This document shows positions 47,593 through 57,588 of a DNA stretch of 59,364 nt, piece after piece (position 1 is the stretch's first letter; every line of letters begins with the position of its first letter). The notes below the pieces were generated by a model. The model worked only from the letters and a program-made list of their open reading frames with translations, was not told the origin of the DNA and did no database searches. Position numbers and translations under genes: made by a program. The stretch covers positions 1 to 59,364 of the forward strand of contig CBDHFJ010000111.1 of the NCBI GenBank assembly GCA_965262315.1. Reading direction: 5' to 3'. The DNA comes from JBCCFK01 sp965262315. Lineage in GTDB: Bacteria > Actinomycetota > Acidimicrobiia > Acidimicrobiales > UBA8592.

Positions 47593-48240
47593 TCAGAGTG
47601 GCGGGCGGCGGCGCTGACCGTCGAACCAACGGGTGCGCTGATTGAATCGGGCGCCACGCCACACGGTGCGGTCGTCGACCACGACGTCGGTCAGGTTGGC
47701 GCCGGACAGATCGGCGAATCGGAGATCGGCGCCGCGCAGGTCGGCCCCTTCGAGCCGGGCCCGGCTGAGGTCCGTGAACGCGAACGACGCGCCCGCCAGG
47801 TCGGCACCCTGCATCTGTGCGGCCACCATCACGGCACGGTCGAACACCGCACCTCGAGCCGAGGCCCCCTCGAACACCGCGTAGGTCAGCGGCGAGCGGG
47901 ACAGGTCGGCGTCGTCCAACGTCGACCGGCTGAATTGGGCGTAGTTGCAGGTGTGATCCGGGCGGGCCGAGTGGCGTTCGTGCAGGAACACCGCCCCGGT
48001 GAGGTCGCAGTCGCGCAGCTTCGCGTGGGCCAGGTGGGTGTGGCGGAAGCTGGCTCCGCGGAGCGTGGCACCGTCGAAGCGAGCGCCCTCCAACATCGCC
48101 TCGTCGAAGGTCGCATCGGACCCGTCGACGCCGCGCAGGTCGGCATCGAACAGATACTTCTTGGCCAGCTTGCGGCCGGCGATCGGCCGCTCCCGAAGGT
48201 CCTTGGGCTCGCGCTGGATGAGGCGCCGGATGTCTGCCAC
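47593..48240 (-). CDS. Pentapeptide-repeat protein
   Basis: 215 residues from GTG 48240. Repeats of A(D/N)LxX type run through most of the sequence, for example MLEGARFDGATLRGASF, MQGADLAGASFAFTDLSRAR and LEGADLRGADLRFADLSG. These fold as a right-handed quadrilateral beta-helix. The N-terminal 40 residues (VADIRRLIQREPKDLRERP) are not repetitive. The role is unknown; family members include DNA-mimic gyrase protectors and many uncharacterised proteins. It lies downstream of the SDR gene on the same strand. Confidence 0.85.
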   Translation of the reverse strand: MADIRRLIQREPKDLRERPIAGRKLAKKYLFDADLRGVDGSDATFDEAMLEGARFDGATLRGASFRHTHLAHAKLRDCDLTGAVFLHERHSARPDHTCNYAQFSRSTLDDADLSRSPLTYAVFEGASARGAVFDRAVMVAAQMQGADLAGASFAFTDLSRARLEGADLRGADLRFADLSGANLTDVVVDDRTVWRGARFNQRTRWFDGQRRRPPL

Positions 48241-48254
48241 GAAGGGTCGTCCGC

Positions 48255-49025
48255 TCAGTCCTGGGCGCCGACGCCGTCGACCGACTCTGGGCGCGGCAGG
48301 TTGGCGATGATCGAGTTCACCACGCCGCCGTCGACGACGAGCTGATGGCCGGTGACGTAGTCGGACTCGGGCGAACACAGGTAGAGCACCGCCCGAGCGA
48401 TGTCCTCGACCGAACCCAGGCGGCCGGCCGGCACCTTCTCGGTGCGGCGTCGACGGAACTCCGGGTCGGCGAAGATCGGCGCCGACATACCGCCGTCGAT
48501 CAGACCGGGCGCCACGGTGTTGACCCTGATGCCGGCGCCACCCCACTCGATGGACATCTGCTGCGACAACAGGTTGATGGCCGCCTTCGACGCCCCATAG
48601 GCACCGGCGTTGGGGCCGGGCACGATCCCGTTGATCGAGGTGACCGACACGATGGCGCCGCCGCCCGCCTCGGCCATGCGCTGGGCACAGGCCGTCGCAC
48701 AGACGAAGGCGCCGACCAGGTTGACGTCGAGGACGGCCCGGAAGTCGTCGACCGACTGCTCGAGGAGCGGGCCGAAGCGGACGATCCCGGCGTTGTTGAC
48801 GAGGGCATCGGGCGTGCCGAAGGTGTCCAGCGCAGCACCGACCCCATCGGGGTCATTGACGGCTGCCTGGAGCGCCACACCGTCGGGGAGGTCAGCAGCG
48901 ACAGCGGCTGCTGCGTCACCGTCGATGTCCAACACGCCGACACGCCATCCGGCGGTGGCCGCGTAGCGGGCAATGCTCTCGCCGATGCCGCCCCCGGCAC
49001 CGGTCACGATCATCGAGTTGGTCAC
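48255..49025 (-). CDS. Short-chain dehydrogenase/reductase
   Basis: 256 residues from GTG 49025, giving MTNSMIVTGAGGGIGES. Cofactor motif TGAGGGIG (8-15), NNAG, catalytic Ser in VTSINGIVPG and YGASK. The acidic DID after the second strand suggests NAD+. C-terminal sequence follows the usual SDR pattern PEFRRRRTEKVPAGRLGSVE. It starts 11 bp after the ferredoxin stop, forming a reverse-strand pair, so oxidation of a hydroxylated P450 product is plausible. Confidence 0.93.
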   Translation of the reverse strand: MTNSMIVTGAGGGIGESIARYAATAGWRVGVLDIDGDAAAAVAADLPDGVALQAAVNDPDGVGAALDTFGTPDALVNNAGIVRFGPLLEQSVDDFRAVLDVNLVGAFVCATACAQRMAEAGGGAIVSVTSINGIVPGPNAGAYGASKAAINLLSQQMSIEWGGAGIRVNTVAPGLIDGGMSAPIFADPEFRRRRTEKVPAGRLGSVEDIARAVLYLCSPESDYVTGHQLVVDGGVVNSIIANLPRPESVDGVGAQD

Positions 49026-49036
49026 GTCCTCACCGA

Positions 49037-49249
49037 TCAGGTCGGGATCTGGTTGCCGTCGTCGTCGAAGAGCATGATGGCCCGACTGGGGCAGTTGCGG
49101 GCAACCCGGAGCATCTGGTCGGCGTCGAGCGCGGCCCCGCCGTCGACGAGCACCGCCAACTCGTCGTCGTCGAAGTCGAACGCATCGGGATGATCGGCCA
49201 CGCACTTGCCTGAGCTCATGCAGTCGTCGATGTTGATCTCGATGCGCAC
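49037..49249 (-). CDS. [3Fe-4S]-type ferredoxin
   Basis: 70 residues, acidic. Three cluster cysteines: C10 and C16 (DDCMSSGKC, with five residues between where a 4Fe-4S protein would have a third Cys) and C53 followed by Pro. This is the single-cluster ferredoxin type that feeds actinobacterial P450s. No ferredoxin reductase is in view. It is next to the SDR and near three P450s, its likely partners. Confidence 0.9.
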   Translation of the reverse strand: MRIEINIDDCMSSGKCVADHPDAFDFDDDELAVLVDGGAALDADQMLRVARNCPSRAIMLFDDDGNQIPT

Positions 49250-49322
49250 CGTGTCCTCCTCGCTGGACTGACCGGGACCCCCGTCCCGGGCGACCTCGCG
49301 GCCGCTGTCCTACGCTAGTGGT

Positions 49323-50645
49323 ATGACCGAGAACCTGCTGATCCGGGGTGGATCGGTGATCGACGGCACCGGCGCCGCACCGCAGCCCGACACCTCCGTG
49401 CTCCTGGCCGACGGGCGCATCACTGCGTTGGGCACCGACGCCGACAGCGCCGCTGGCCCCGACACCACCGTCATCGACGCGGCCGGCAAGACCGTCATGC
49501 CCGGCCTGATCGACTCGCACCTCCACTGCACCTTCGACGACGTGCAGTCCAACGACGAGCTGTTCTTCCACCGCGAACCCACGATGGTGGCGCTGACCAC
49601 GGCCCAGAACCTCCAGAAGATCCGCCGTGCCGGTGTGACCTCGTTCGTGGACCCCGACACCACCCATGGTGTGGGCCCGTCCATCCGCGACGCCATCAAC
49701 GCCGGGGTGATCACCGGGCCCCGCATGAAGACCGGCGTCCAGGCGCTGCTCACCGCCGTCGGCGGCACCGCCGGTCGGCTCATCCCAGACGACGGCACCG
49801 TCGGCTACGCCCAGATCGTGAACAGCGTCGACGAGGTCATCCTGTGGACCCGCCGCCACATCAAGTTCGGCGCCGACTGGATCAAGATCCATGCCACCGG
49901 ATCGATCCCGGGTCACCAGGGCGAGCTGCTCGTCTGGAGCCGTGACGAGCTCAAGGCGTCGTGTGACGCCGCCCACGAACTGGGCGTCCCCGTGATGGCG
50001 CACTGCCGTGGCACCGAGAGCGTGCTCGCCGCGGCCGAGAGCGGTGTCGATCTCATCCTCCACGCGTCGTTCATGGACGACGCCGGACTGGAAGCGATCG
50101 TCGAGTCCGGCGCCGCGATCTGCCCCACGTTCACGTTCCTCGCCAACCTCGCCGACTACGGCCGGAAGGTCGGTGTGACCCCGGGGATGGAAGACACGTT
50201 CCGAGACGAGATCCAGGCCACCGCCAAGATGATCCGCAAGGCGTACGACGCCGGCGTGCGCATCATCAGCGGTTCCGAGTCGGGCTTCGCCCTCACGCCG
50301 TACGGCCACTGGCACGCCCGCGAGATGGAGGTCTTCGTCAACGAGGTCGGCCTGTCACCGCTGGAGGCGATCTCCACCGCCACCCGCGACGGCGCGTGGA
50401 CGATGCGGATGGAGGACGAGCTCGGCACCATCGAGGTGGGCAAGCTCGCCGACGTGTTGGTGGTCGACGGCGACCCGAGCACCGACGTCACGATCCTCCA
50501 GGACAAGAGCCGCTTGGTCGAGGTGATCTGCCGCGGTGAGCGCACCGACCTGACGGCACCGTGGCCCCAGCACGGTCCCATCCCGGGCTGGAAGGTCGGC
50601 CAGTGGGCCGGCGAGATCCTCACCTGGGACCGCTCCCAGAGCTGA
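49323..50645 (+). CDS. Metal-dependent amidohydrolase
   Basis: 440 residues. TIM-barrel amidohydrolase with the HxH metal motif DSHLHCTF (about 63-66), DWIKIHATG with the possible carbamate/lysine site, VMAHCRGTES and the Asp-containing GSESGFALTPYG. The N-terminal small beta domain (LLIRGGSVIDGTGAAPQPDT) is typical of imidazolonepropionase/prolidase-like members. It probably hydrolyses a cyclic amide or amide substrate; identity is unknown. It is alone on the plus strand. Confidence 0.88.
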   Translation: MTENLLIRGGSVIDGTGAAPQPDTSVLLADGRITALGTDADSAAGPDTTVIDAAGKTVMPGLIDSHLHCTFDDVQSNDELFFHREPTMVALTTAQNLQKIRRAGVTSFVDPDTTHGVGPSIRDAINAGVITGPRMKTGVQALLTAVGGTAGRLIPDDGTVGYAQIVNSVDEVILWTRRHIKFGADWIKIHATGSIPGHQGELLVWSRDELKASCDAAHELGVPVMAHCRGTESVLAAAESGVDLILHASFMDDAGLEAIVESGAAICPTFTFLANLADYGRKVGVTPGMEDTFRDEIQATAKMIRKAYDAGVRIISGSESGFALTPYGHWHAREMEVFVNEVGLSPLEAISTATRDGAWTMRMEDELGTIEVGKLADVLVVDGDPSTDVTILQDKSRLVEVICRGERTDLTAPWPQHGPIPGWKVGQWAGEILTWDRSQS

Positions 50646-50646
50646 C

Positions 50647-51033
50647 TCAGCGTGGCGCGTCGGCCAGCCGCGCTCGCCACTCCCCCAGATCGACGTAGTC
50701 ACGCAGTTCGGTGATGAGTCCGGCGTCCTCGTCGATCTCCAGGACACCGTTGCACTGCACGGCGTACTCCTCGCCACCGATCCAGAACCGATCGACCCGC
50801 TCCAGCCAGGCTCGGCCGGGCGCGTAGCTCTCGGACACGATGTCCCAACGCACGGCCTCGCTGCGCCCGAGGATGGCGGCCAGCATGGCGTGAATCCCGT
50901 CGCGGCCCTGCGCCGCGGGATGCGGCACGTTCTGCCAGGTCGCGTCCGGCGCGAAGTGCGCGACCACCGCGTCGGTGTCGCGCGCCTCGACCGCGTCGAG
51001 GAAGGAGCGAACGATGTCGGGAGCGGCGGGCAT
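50647..51033 (-). CDS. NTF2-like (SnoaL/limonene-epoxide-hydrolase type) protein
   Basis: 128 residues from ATG 51033. The cone-shaped NTF2 fold is indicated by PDIVRSFLDAVEARDTDAVV, HFAPDATWQNVPHPAAQGRD and the C-terminal VLEIDEDAGLITELRDYVDL. Such proteins are epoxide hydrolases, isomerases or ligand binders. It is convergent with the amidohydrolase, divergent from the P450 at 51080. Confidence 0.8.
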   Translation of the reverse strand: MPAAPDIVRSFLDAVEARDTDAVVAHFAPDATWQNVPHPAAQGRDGIHAMLAAILGRSEAVRWDIVSESYAPGRAWLERVDRFWIGGEEYAVQCNGVLEIDEDAGLITELRDYVDLGEWRARLADAPR

Positions 51034-51079
51034 GCCGCGAACGTAGCGCCGCTGGAGGATTCCTGCGCATGAATCTAGA

Positions 51080-52288
51080 GTGCTGGCCGTGGAGTCCATC
51101 ACCCTGACGACGTGGCCTGACGTTCGAGACGCATTCCGAGCCAAGCACCTCCGTCAGGCCGGTTACACCGAAGGCGCCGTCGTCACCGCCGACACCCTCC
51201 TGGACCTCCACGGCGACGAGCACCGCCAACGGCGCCGGCTCGAGAACCGGCTGTTCAGGCGCGAGACGTTCACGTACTGGGAACAGCAGGTGTTGGGCGC
51301 CACCATCCAGGCCACCCTGCAACCGTTCATCGACGCCAAGCGGGGCGACCTGGCCCAGATCGGCTACCGCTCCGCCATGAACCTCACCGCCACCATCGCC
51401 GGTGTCGACCACGACCCCACCGACGGCGACGCCACCGAAGCGCTCTACGGCATCGTCAAGAAGTTCAGCGAGGGGGCGACGATCATGCACTCCACGCGCG
51501 ACAAGGACGAGGTCCGCGCCGAGGTGCGGGTGGCCATGGCTCGCTTCGAGGCCGACGTGTTCGAGAGCTCGAAGCAGCGTCGCCAGGCATTGGTCGATGC
51601 GGTCGACCGCGGCGAGATGGAGGAGGCCGACCTCCCCAAGGACGTCCTCACCACGCTGCTGCGCAATCGGGACCAGCTCGACCTGCCCGCCGACGTCGTG
51701 CTCCGCGAGATCTGCTTCTACCTCCAGGCCGGCGCGCACTCCACCGCCAACGCGTTCACCCACACCGTCGACGACATCCTCACCCACGGGCTCACCCACC
51801 CCGACGACCTCGAGCTCGCCCGCCGCGACCTCGCGTTCGTCCAGCGCTGCATGCACGAGTCGCTACGGCTCGCGCCGGCCAGCCCCATGGCGTATCGCCG
51901 GGCGCTGAGCCCGGTCGAGATCGGCTCGACGACCCTGGTCGAAGGCACCCTCGTCACCCTCGACCTCACCGCCGCCAACCGTGACCCCGAGGCCTTCGGT
52001 CCCGACGCCGCCGACTACAACCCCCACCGCGAGGTCCCCGATGGCGTCCCCCGGTGGGGCATGAGCTTCGGTGGCGGCACCCACGCCTGTGTGGGCGCGG
52101 AGCTCGACGGCGGCCTCGAGATCGACGCCGACCGAGCCGAACAGGAACACCTCTACGGCACGGTCGCGGTCATGGCGCATGCCTTCCTCGCCGCCGGGGG
52201 TCGCCAGGATCCCGACGACCCGCCCGCGCTGGACCCCGGATCCACCCGCAAGCACTACAGCCGCTACCCCGTCCTGTTCGGGGACTGA
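51080..52288 (+). CDS. Cytochrome P450 (second)
   Basis: 402 residues from GTG 51080, or GTG 51089. Heme Cys C337 in MSFGGGTHACVGAE; I-helix FYLQAGAHSTANAF (Ala-Gly-x2-Ser-Thr); ExxR in CMHESLRLAPASPM. It is clearly paralogous to the next P450 over the C-helix stretch EHRQRRRLENRLFRR. Both are shorter at the N-terminus than most P450s. Tandem duplication is likely. Confidence 0.93.
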   Translation: MLAVESITLTTWPDVRDAFRAKHLRQAGYTEGAVVTADTLLDLHGDEHRQRRRLENRLFRRETFTYWEQQVLGATIQATLQPFIDAKRGDLAQIGYRSAMNLTATIAGVDHDPTDGDATEALYGIVKKFSEGATIMHSTRDKDEVRAEVRVAMARFEADVFESSKQRRQALVDAVDRGEMEEADLPKDVLTTLLRNRDQLDLPADVVLREICFYLQAGAHSTANAFTHTVDDILTHGLTHPDDLELARRDLAFVQRCMHESLRLAPASPMAYRRALSPVEIGSTTLVEGTLVTLDLTAANRDPEAFGPDAADYNPHREVPDGVPRWGMSFGGGTHACVGAELDGGLEIDADRAEQEHLYGTVAVMAHAFLAAGGRQDPDDPPALDPGSTRKHYSRYPVLFGD

Positions 52289-52360
52289 CCCGACCCGTTC
52301 GGGGACGAAGCAGCGCCCACCACCTACGATCCCGATCCACCGAAGAGGGGGACGACATCC

Positions 52361-53563
52361 ATGGCTGAGATCACCGTGAACACCTACGAGGATGCGCGGG
52401 AGTGTTACCGCCACAAGGAGCTTCGCCAGGCGCTGTACGACGCCGGCGAGGTGATCATGGGCGACGTCATCGTGAACCTTCACGCCGACGAGCACCGCCA
52501 GCGTCGCCGACTCGAGAACCGGCTGTTCCGTCGGGACACGTTCTTCGAGTACGAGCGGGAGATGTTCCCCGAGATCATCGAGGCCACGGTCAAGCCCTAC
52601 ATCGCCGACGGTCGAGCCGAGCTGGTGTCGTTCGGCCACCAGCTGATGATGAACCTGGCGGCGCTGACCGCAGGCGTCGACCGTCCCAAGGGCACGCCCG
52701 AGGAGACGTTCCATCTCTACGACTACCTGACCACGTTCATCGAAGGCGCCACCCTCGCCCACTACACCGGCGACAAGGAGGCCAAGGCCGCCGAGGTCCA
52801 GGCCCACCTCGAAGCCTTCGACGAGGAGTTCCTCCACGAGGGCATCGCCCGCCGCCGAGCGATGCTCGACCAGCTCGCCGCCGGCGACATCACCGAGGAC
52901 GAGCTCCCCAAGGACGTCCTGATGGTCCTGTTGCGCAACGAGGACAAGATCCCGTTGTCGCACGAGTCGCTCCGCCGCGAGATCGCGTTCTACCTGCTGG
53001 CCGGCGCGCACACGTCGGCCACCGCGTTCACCCGCTGCATGCACAACATCTTCAAGTGGCTCGACGCACATCCCGACGACGCCGACCGGGTCCGCAACGA
53101 CCGCGTGTTCGTGCAGCGCGCCACCCATGAGACCATCCGTCTCCAGGGGTCGTCGCCCACCAGCCAACGCTGGGCGCTGGCCGACATCACGTTGTCGTCC
53201 GGGGTCGAGATCAAGGAGGGCGATCGGGTCACCATCGACCTGCTCACCGCCAACCGCAGCACCGACATCTACGGCCCCGACGCCGAGGACTTCAACCCGG
53301 ACCGTGAGCTGGCCGACGGCGCCGCGCCCTGGGGCCTCAGCTTCGGGCAGGGGATGCACGCCTGCATCGGCCAGGACCTGGCCGCCGGCCTCGTCTTCGA
53401 CACCGAGGCCACCGAGGAGAACCACCTCTTCGGCCTGGTGCCCGTTGCCGTCCAGACCATGTTCGACCACGGGGCTCGCCCCGACCCGGACAACCCGCCC
53501 GAGATGGACGAGTCGACGACTCGCCCGTACTTCGGGAAGTACCCGGTGATCTTCACCGGCTGA
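52361..53563 (+). CDS. Cytochrome P450 (third)
   Basis: 400 residues. Heme Cys C335 in LSFGQGMHACIGQD; I-helix FYLLAGAHTSATAFTRCM; ETIRLQGSSPTSQRW carries the ExxR. It shares the N-terminal layout and C-helix with the P450 just upstream (72 bp apart), so the two are a tandem pair. They may act on successive carbons of one substrate. Confidence 0.93.
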   Translation: MAEITVNTYEDARECYRHKELRQALYDAGEVIMGDVIVNLHADEHRQRRRLENRLFRRDTFFEYEREMFPEIIEATVKPYIADGRAELVSFGHQLMMNLAALTAGVDRPKGTPEETFHLYDYLTTFIEGATLAHYTGDKEAKAAEVQAHLEAFDEEFLHEGIARRRAMLDQLAAGDITEDELPKDVLMVLLRNEDKIPLSHESLRREIAFYLLAGAHTSATAFTRCMHNIFKWLDAHPDDADRVRNDRVFVQRATHETIRLQGSSPTSQRWALADITLSSGVEIKEGDRVTIDLLTANRSTDIYGPDAEDFNPDRELADGAAPWGLSFGQGMHACIGQDLAAGLVFDTEATEENHLFGLVPVAVQTMFDHGARPDPDNPPEMDESTTRPYFGKYPVIFTG

Positions 53564-53592
53564 ACCAGTCAGGCCGACACCCAGGGGGGACC

Positions 53593-54462
53593 ATGGCCGA
53601 AGAAGCACCACTACTGAACGACGAGGCGGATCACCCGCACGACATCGTGTTCGAGCGCGACGGCCGACGGGTCATCGCCATGGACTCCGCCCGCTACGTC
53701 GACGCCCGCAACACCGACACCGACGTGGTGGTGCCGTCGTCCTATCTGGGCGTGCTCCCGGCACGCCTGATGGCGCCGCATCGGCCCCGGGCCGTGATCG
53801 GCCACGACGGCTGCATCGGCAAGGACGGCGCCGGCATCGCCGGGCTCTGGTATCTGGAGGCCCTGGGCATTCCCGCCGCGGCCGCCGACGGCATGAGCGC
53901 CGAGTTGGGCAACGGCCTCGATCTGTACGAGACCGGCGTCATCTCCCGGGTCAACATCCTGGCCGAGCGCTGCGGTGTCACCGAGGGTATGACGGTCAAG
54001 GACGCGGCCGACATCCTGCTCACCAACGAGCCCGGTGACACCAGTGCCGGCACCAAGATCCGCCGCGAGTCGATGGCCACCTCACCCGAGGGTCGCGAGA
54101 TCATCGTCACCGACTCCATCGTGTTCGCGTTGCCCGAGGACTCACGCAACGTCCTCGTGACGGCCGGCCACACCGGCCGCTCAGGAGCCAAGTTCCTGCT
54201 CGAGGTGTCGCCCCACGGCTTCATCTGCTCCGACGGCGGCATGAGCAAGAACAACGCCGGCATCACCGGCCTGGAGACCACGGCCGAACACGGCCTGGCC
54301 GGCGCCTGCTGCGACGCCTGGAGTGCCCCCGTCGGCGACGCCTTCAAGGCCTACGAGGAAGGCACCATCAGCGCCTGCAACGAGCCCGCCCGACAGCGGG
54401 GCGTCGAGGTGGGCATGACCGTCCGCGACGCCGCGGCGGCGCTGCTGGCCGAGACGGACTGA
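53593..54462 (+). CDS. Unrecognised protein with an internal duplication
   Basis: 289 residues, no family recognised. Residues 66-143 and 207-285 are clearly two copies: IGHDGCIGKDGAGIAGLWYL with FICSDGGMSKNNAGITGLE, then LDLYETGVISRVNILAERCG with FKAYEEGTISACNEPARQRG, and GMTVKDAADILL with GMTVRDAAAALL. Conserved Asp-Gly and Gly-Ile/Val-Ser segments recur. It is soluble. ATG 53593 has GGGGGGA just upstream. The position between the P450 pair and a DUF35/ligase group suggests a role in the same pathway. Function is unknown. Confidence 0.75.
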   Translation: MAEEAPLLNDEADHPHDIVFERDGRRVIAMDSARYVDARNTDTDVVVPSSYLGVLPARLMAPHRPRAVIGHDGCIGKDGAGIAGLWYLEALGIPAAAADGMSAELGNGLDLYETGVISRVNILAERCGVTEGMTVKDAADILLTNEPGDTSAGTKIRRESMATSPEGREIIVTDSIVFALPEDSRNVLVTAGHTGRSGAKFLLEVSPHGFICSDGGMSKNNAGITGLETTAEHGLAGACCDAWSAPVGDAFKAYEEGTISACNEPARQRGVEVGMTVRDAAAALLAETD

Positions 54463-54466
54463 CCGC

Positions 54467-54877
54467 GTGACCGCACGCGCCGACCGAGCACTGACCGGGC
54501 CGTACTGGGCAGCCGTCGACGAGCACCGGTTGGTGCGACCACGCTGCAACGCCTGCGGCCGCAGCCACTTCAGCCCGCAGGTCGCATGCCCGTGGTGTCA
54601 GTCATCGGACTGGGCCTACGAACCGAGCTCGGGAACCGGCGAGGTGGTCAGCCACACGACGGTGCACCGCCCGCCCGACCCGTCGTTCACCGCGCCCTAC
54701 GTCGTGGCCGACGTCGAAGTCGACGAGGGCTGGCGCCTGCTGACGTGGATCGTCGACTGCGATCCGGCCGACGTCACCATCGGCATGCGCGTCGAGGTGT
54801 GCTTCGGCCCCGGCGCCGACGGTGAGACCCTGCCGGCGTTCCGCCCGGCGACTGCGCCCCTTGGAGAACAACGATGA
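54467..54877 (+). CDS. DUF35 OB-fold zinc ribbon protein
   Basis: 136 residues. Rubredoxin-like zinc ribbon with C27, C30, C41 and C44 (RCNACG; ACPWC), followed by an OB domain (GEVVSHTTVHRPPDPSF). In steroid side-chain degradation such proteins (ChsH2-like) act with thiolase-like aldolases such as Ltp2. A thiolase-like gene lies 1.5 kb downstream, in the same operon, with an acyl-CoA ligase between. Four-base overlap with the ligase start (ATGA at 54874). Confidence 0.88.
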   Translation: MTARADRALTGPYWAAVDEHRLVRPRCNACGRSHFSPQVACPWCQSSDWAYEPSSGTGEVVSHTTVHRPPDPSFTAPYVVADVEVDEGWRLLTWIVDCDPADVTIGMRVEVCFGPGADGETLPAFRPATAPLGEQR

Positions 54878-56414
54878 ATGTCGGCCTCGCCATCACCCGC
54901 AACGCGGTCCGCCACCCGGACGATCCTGCGGTGTTCGGATCGCTGCGCCACAGCAACGCCTCGCTCGACGAACGCACCAACCGCATCGCCAACCACCTGC
55001 TGGGCCTGGGGCTGGAGAAGGGTGACCGCGTCGCGTTCCTGGTGGCCAACAGGTCCGAGGTGGTGGAGATCCTCGGCGGGGTGGCCAAGGCCGGGCTGGT
55101 CTACGTGGGCCTCAACTTCCGGCTCGGCCCCGTCGAGCTCGAGCAGGTCTTCGACAACGCCGAACCGGCGCTGGTCATCACCGACACCGAGCACCTGCCC
55201 GGCGTCCGGGCCCTGGCCGATCACGTGGGCATCGGCGTGGAGGACATCGACACCGATGCCTGGACCGATGCGCTGGCCGCCGCCTCCGACACCGCCCCGC
55301 CGACGCTGCACGAGGTCCGCCACGACGACGACTTCTGCATCGTCTACACCAGCGGCACCACCGGCCGCCCCAAGGGGGTGTTGTTCGATCACGCCCGTGC
55401 CCTCCAGCACGCCACCGTCGCCTGCCTGGAGTACGGGATCGAGCGGACCAGCCGCTACCTGATCCAGATCCCGCACAACTCGAGCGTCAACATCACCATC
55501 GTGCCCTGCCTGGTGGTGGGCGCGGCGCTGGGATTCCGCGACAGTCGCGCCTTCGACCCGGTTTCGTTCGCCGCCACGGTGGAAGAGGAAGGGGTGACCC
55601 ACAGCTTCCTGGTCCCCACCCAGCTCATGCGGCTGCTGGACCGGCTGCCGACCGCGTCGGACCACCAGCTCGGTGGCCTGATCACCCTGGGCTACGGCTC
55701 GTCGCCCATCTCGCCCGAGCGGCTGCGGGAGCTGGTGGACCGGTTCGGGCCGATCTTCAACCAGCTCTACGGCATGGCCGAGATCGCGTCGATCGGCACC
55801 ATCCTGCGCAAGGAGGACCACGTGGCCGGGTTGGCCAACCGGCCCGAGTTGTTGTCGTCGTGCGGGCAACCCTCCTACGCGGTCGACGTGCGGGTGGTCG
55901 ACTCCGAGGGCAACGACATCGGCCCCGGCGAGCGAGGCGAGGTCATCTTCGGCGGCCCCCACGTGATGAAGGGCTACTACCGCGACCCCGAGCGCACCGA
56001 GGAAGTGTCCTGGTGGACGGCTGGATGCACTCGGGCGACGTGGCCGAGGTCTCAGACGACGGCTTCATCTTCATCGTCGACCGGATCAAGAACCTCATCA
56101 TCCGCGGCGGCCTCAACATCGCGCCCACCGAGATCGAGAACGTCCTGTACCGCCACGACGCGGTGCTGGAAGCCTCGGCCGTCGGCGTGCCCGACCCCGA
56201 ATGGGGTGAAGCCATCGTCGCCGTCGTGGCCCTCAAGGACGGCGCCCAGGCGACCGCCGAGGAGCTCCGCACCCACTGCCGCATGTCCGAGCTGACGTCG
56301 ATCAAGATCCCCGAGCGGGTCGAGTTCATGGACAGCCTGCCCAAGAACGCCGTCGGCAAGATCGCCAAGAACGAGATCAGGGACCGCTTCTGGGGCGACG
56401 GCAGAAAAGTCTGA
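54874..56414 (+). CDS. AMP-dependent acyl-CoA ligase (frameshift near 56005)
   Basis: About 512 residues when repaired. Adenylation motif CIVYTSGTTGRPKGVLF, then YGMAEIASIGTIL, and in the shifted frame VLVDGWMHSGDVAEVSDDGF, DRIKNLIIRGGLNIAPTEIE, and the C-terminal catalytic Lys motif PKNAVGKIAKNEIR. The frame changes inside GTGT at 56005-56008 (two extra bases or one missing). It activates a carboxylic acid as CoA thioester for later cleavage. It overlaps the DUF35 gene. Confidence 0.9.
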
Positions 56415-56415
56415 G

Positions 56416-57587
56416 ATGGCCGCCCTCAGCCCCCGCCGCCCGACGGCATCGATCGCTGGGATTGGCCTGACCCGCCAGGCCAAAGCAGCTCGACACCACC
56501 ACGATCGAGATCTACCTCGAGGCCGCCGCGCTGGCCGTGGCCGACGCCGGCATGACAATGGACGACATCGACGGCATCGCCGCCCGATGGCCGGGACCGG
56601 GCGGCACGGTGTTCGACCCCGGCGCCTGGGACTGGACCGGCGTCTTCGGCAAGCCGTTCCGCTGGATCTGCGACACCTACCCGCAGGGCGTCCCGGGTGC
56701 GCTGGACGCCGCGGCCGCGGTGTCCGCCGGGCTCTGCGAGAGCGTCCTCGTGGTGGGCGGCCAGGCCGGCGTGCTCGGAGGACCCGCAGTGGCGTCCTAC
56801 ACCCGCCCGGACAACGAGTTCGTGTCGCCGTGGGGGATGCTCACCACCGCGCACTTCGCGCTGGTGGCCCAGACCTACATGCATCGGTTCAGCCCCGACC
56901 GCGAGGCCTTGTCGGCCATCGCCGCGGCCATCCGCAACTCCGGCGCGGCGAACCCGGACGCAGTCATGACCGGTCGCGGTCCGTTCTCCCCCGCCGACAT
57001 CACGGCCTCGCCGCTGGTCGCCGAGCCGTTCCATCTCCTCGACCTGTGCCTGGCCACCGAGGGCGGAGCCGCCTTCGTCATCACCACCCCAGAGCGCGCA
57101 GCCGACACACCCAACGGTGGCGCGTCGATCCTGGGCGGCAGCTCGGAGTGGTATCGCCAGCAGTACGTGGACCCCCCTCGCTACGACGAGGTCGGCCGCA
57201 TCGGCGCCGACGCCTACGCCCGCAGCTTTGCGATGGCCGACCTCTCGCCCGCCGACATCGACGTGTTCGAGCTCTACGACATCAACACCTGGGAGGTCGT
57301 CCGCCAGGTGGAGACGCTCGGGCTCTGTGGTGAAGGCGAGGGTGCCGACTTCCTGGTGGAGCAGGGCATCGGCGTCGACGGCGGGCTTCCCATCAACACC
57401 GACGGCGGGCTGATGGCGTTCAGCCACACCGGCTACGGCGGCCCCAACCTGAAGGTGGTCGAGGCCGTCCGACAACTGCAGGGGCACGGCCGGACCTGGC
57501 CAGGTGGCCGACGTGGATCACGTGTTCGTGACCGGCGCCGGCTCGGGCGCCCAGTACCACAACGCCATGATCCTGGGCCGGGGCTGA
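56416..57587 (+). CDS. Thiolase-like lipid-transfer/aldolase-family protein (two frameshifts)
   Basis: About 390 residues as repaired. Starts MAALSPRRPTASIAGIGLTR, then AAALAVADAGMTMDDIDGIA, AVSAGLCESVLVVGGQAGV, a DLCLATEGGAAFVITTPERA stretch and C-terminal FSHTGYGGPNLKVVEAVRQ and VTGAGSGAQYHNAMILGRG. This is the SCP-x/thiolase type without obvious catalytic Cys, as in Ltp2-like retro-aldolases paired with DUF35 proteins. An extra base in AAA at 56482 and in GGGG at 57481 explain the breaks. Confidence 0.85.
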
Positions 57588-57588
57588 G

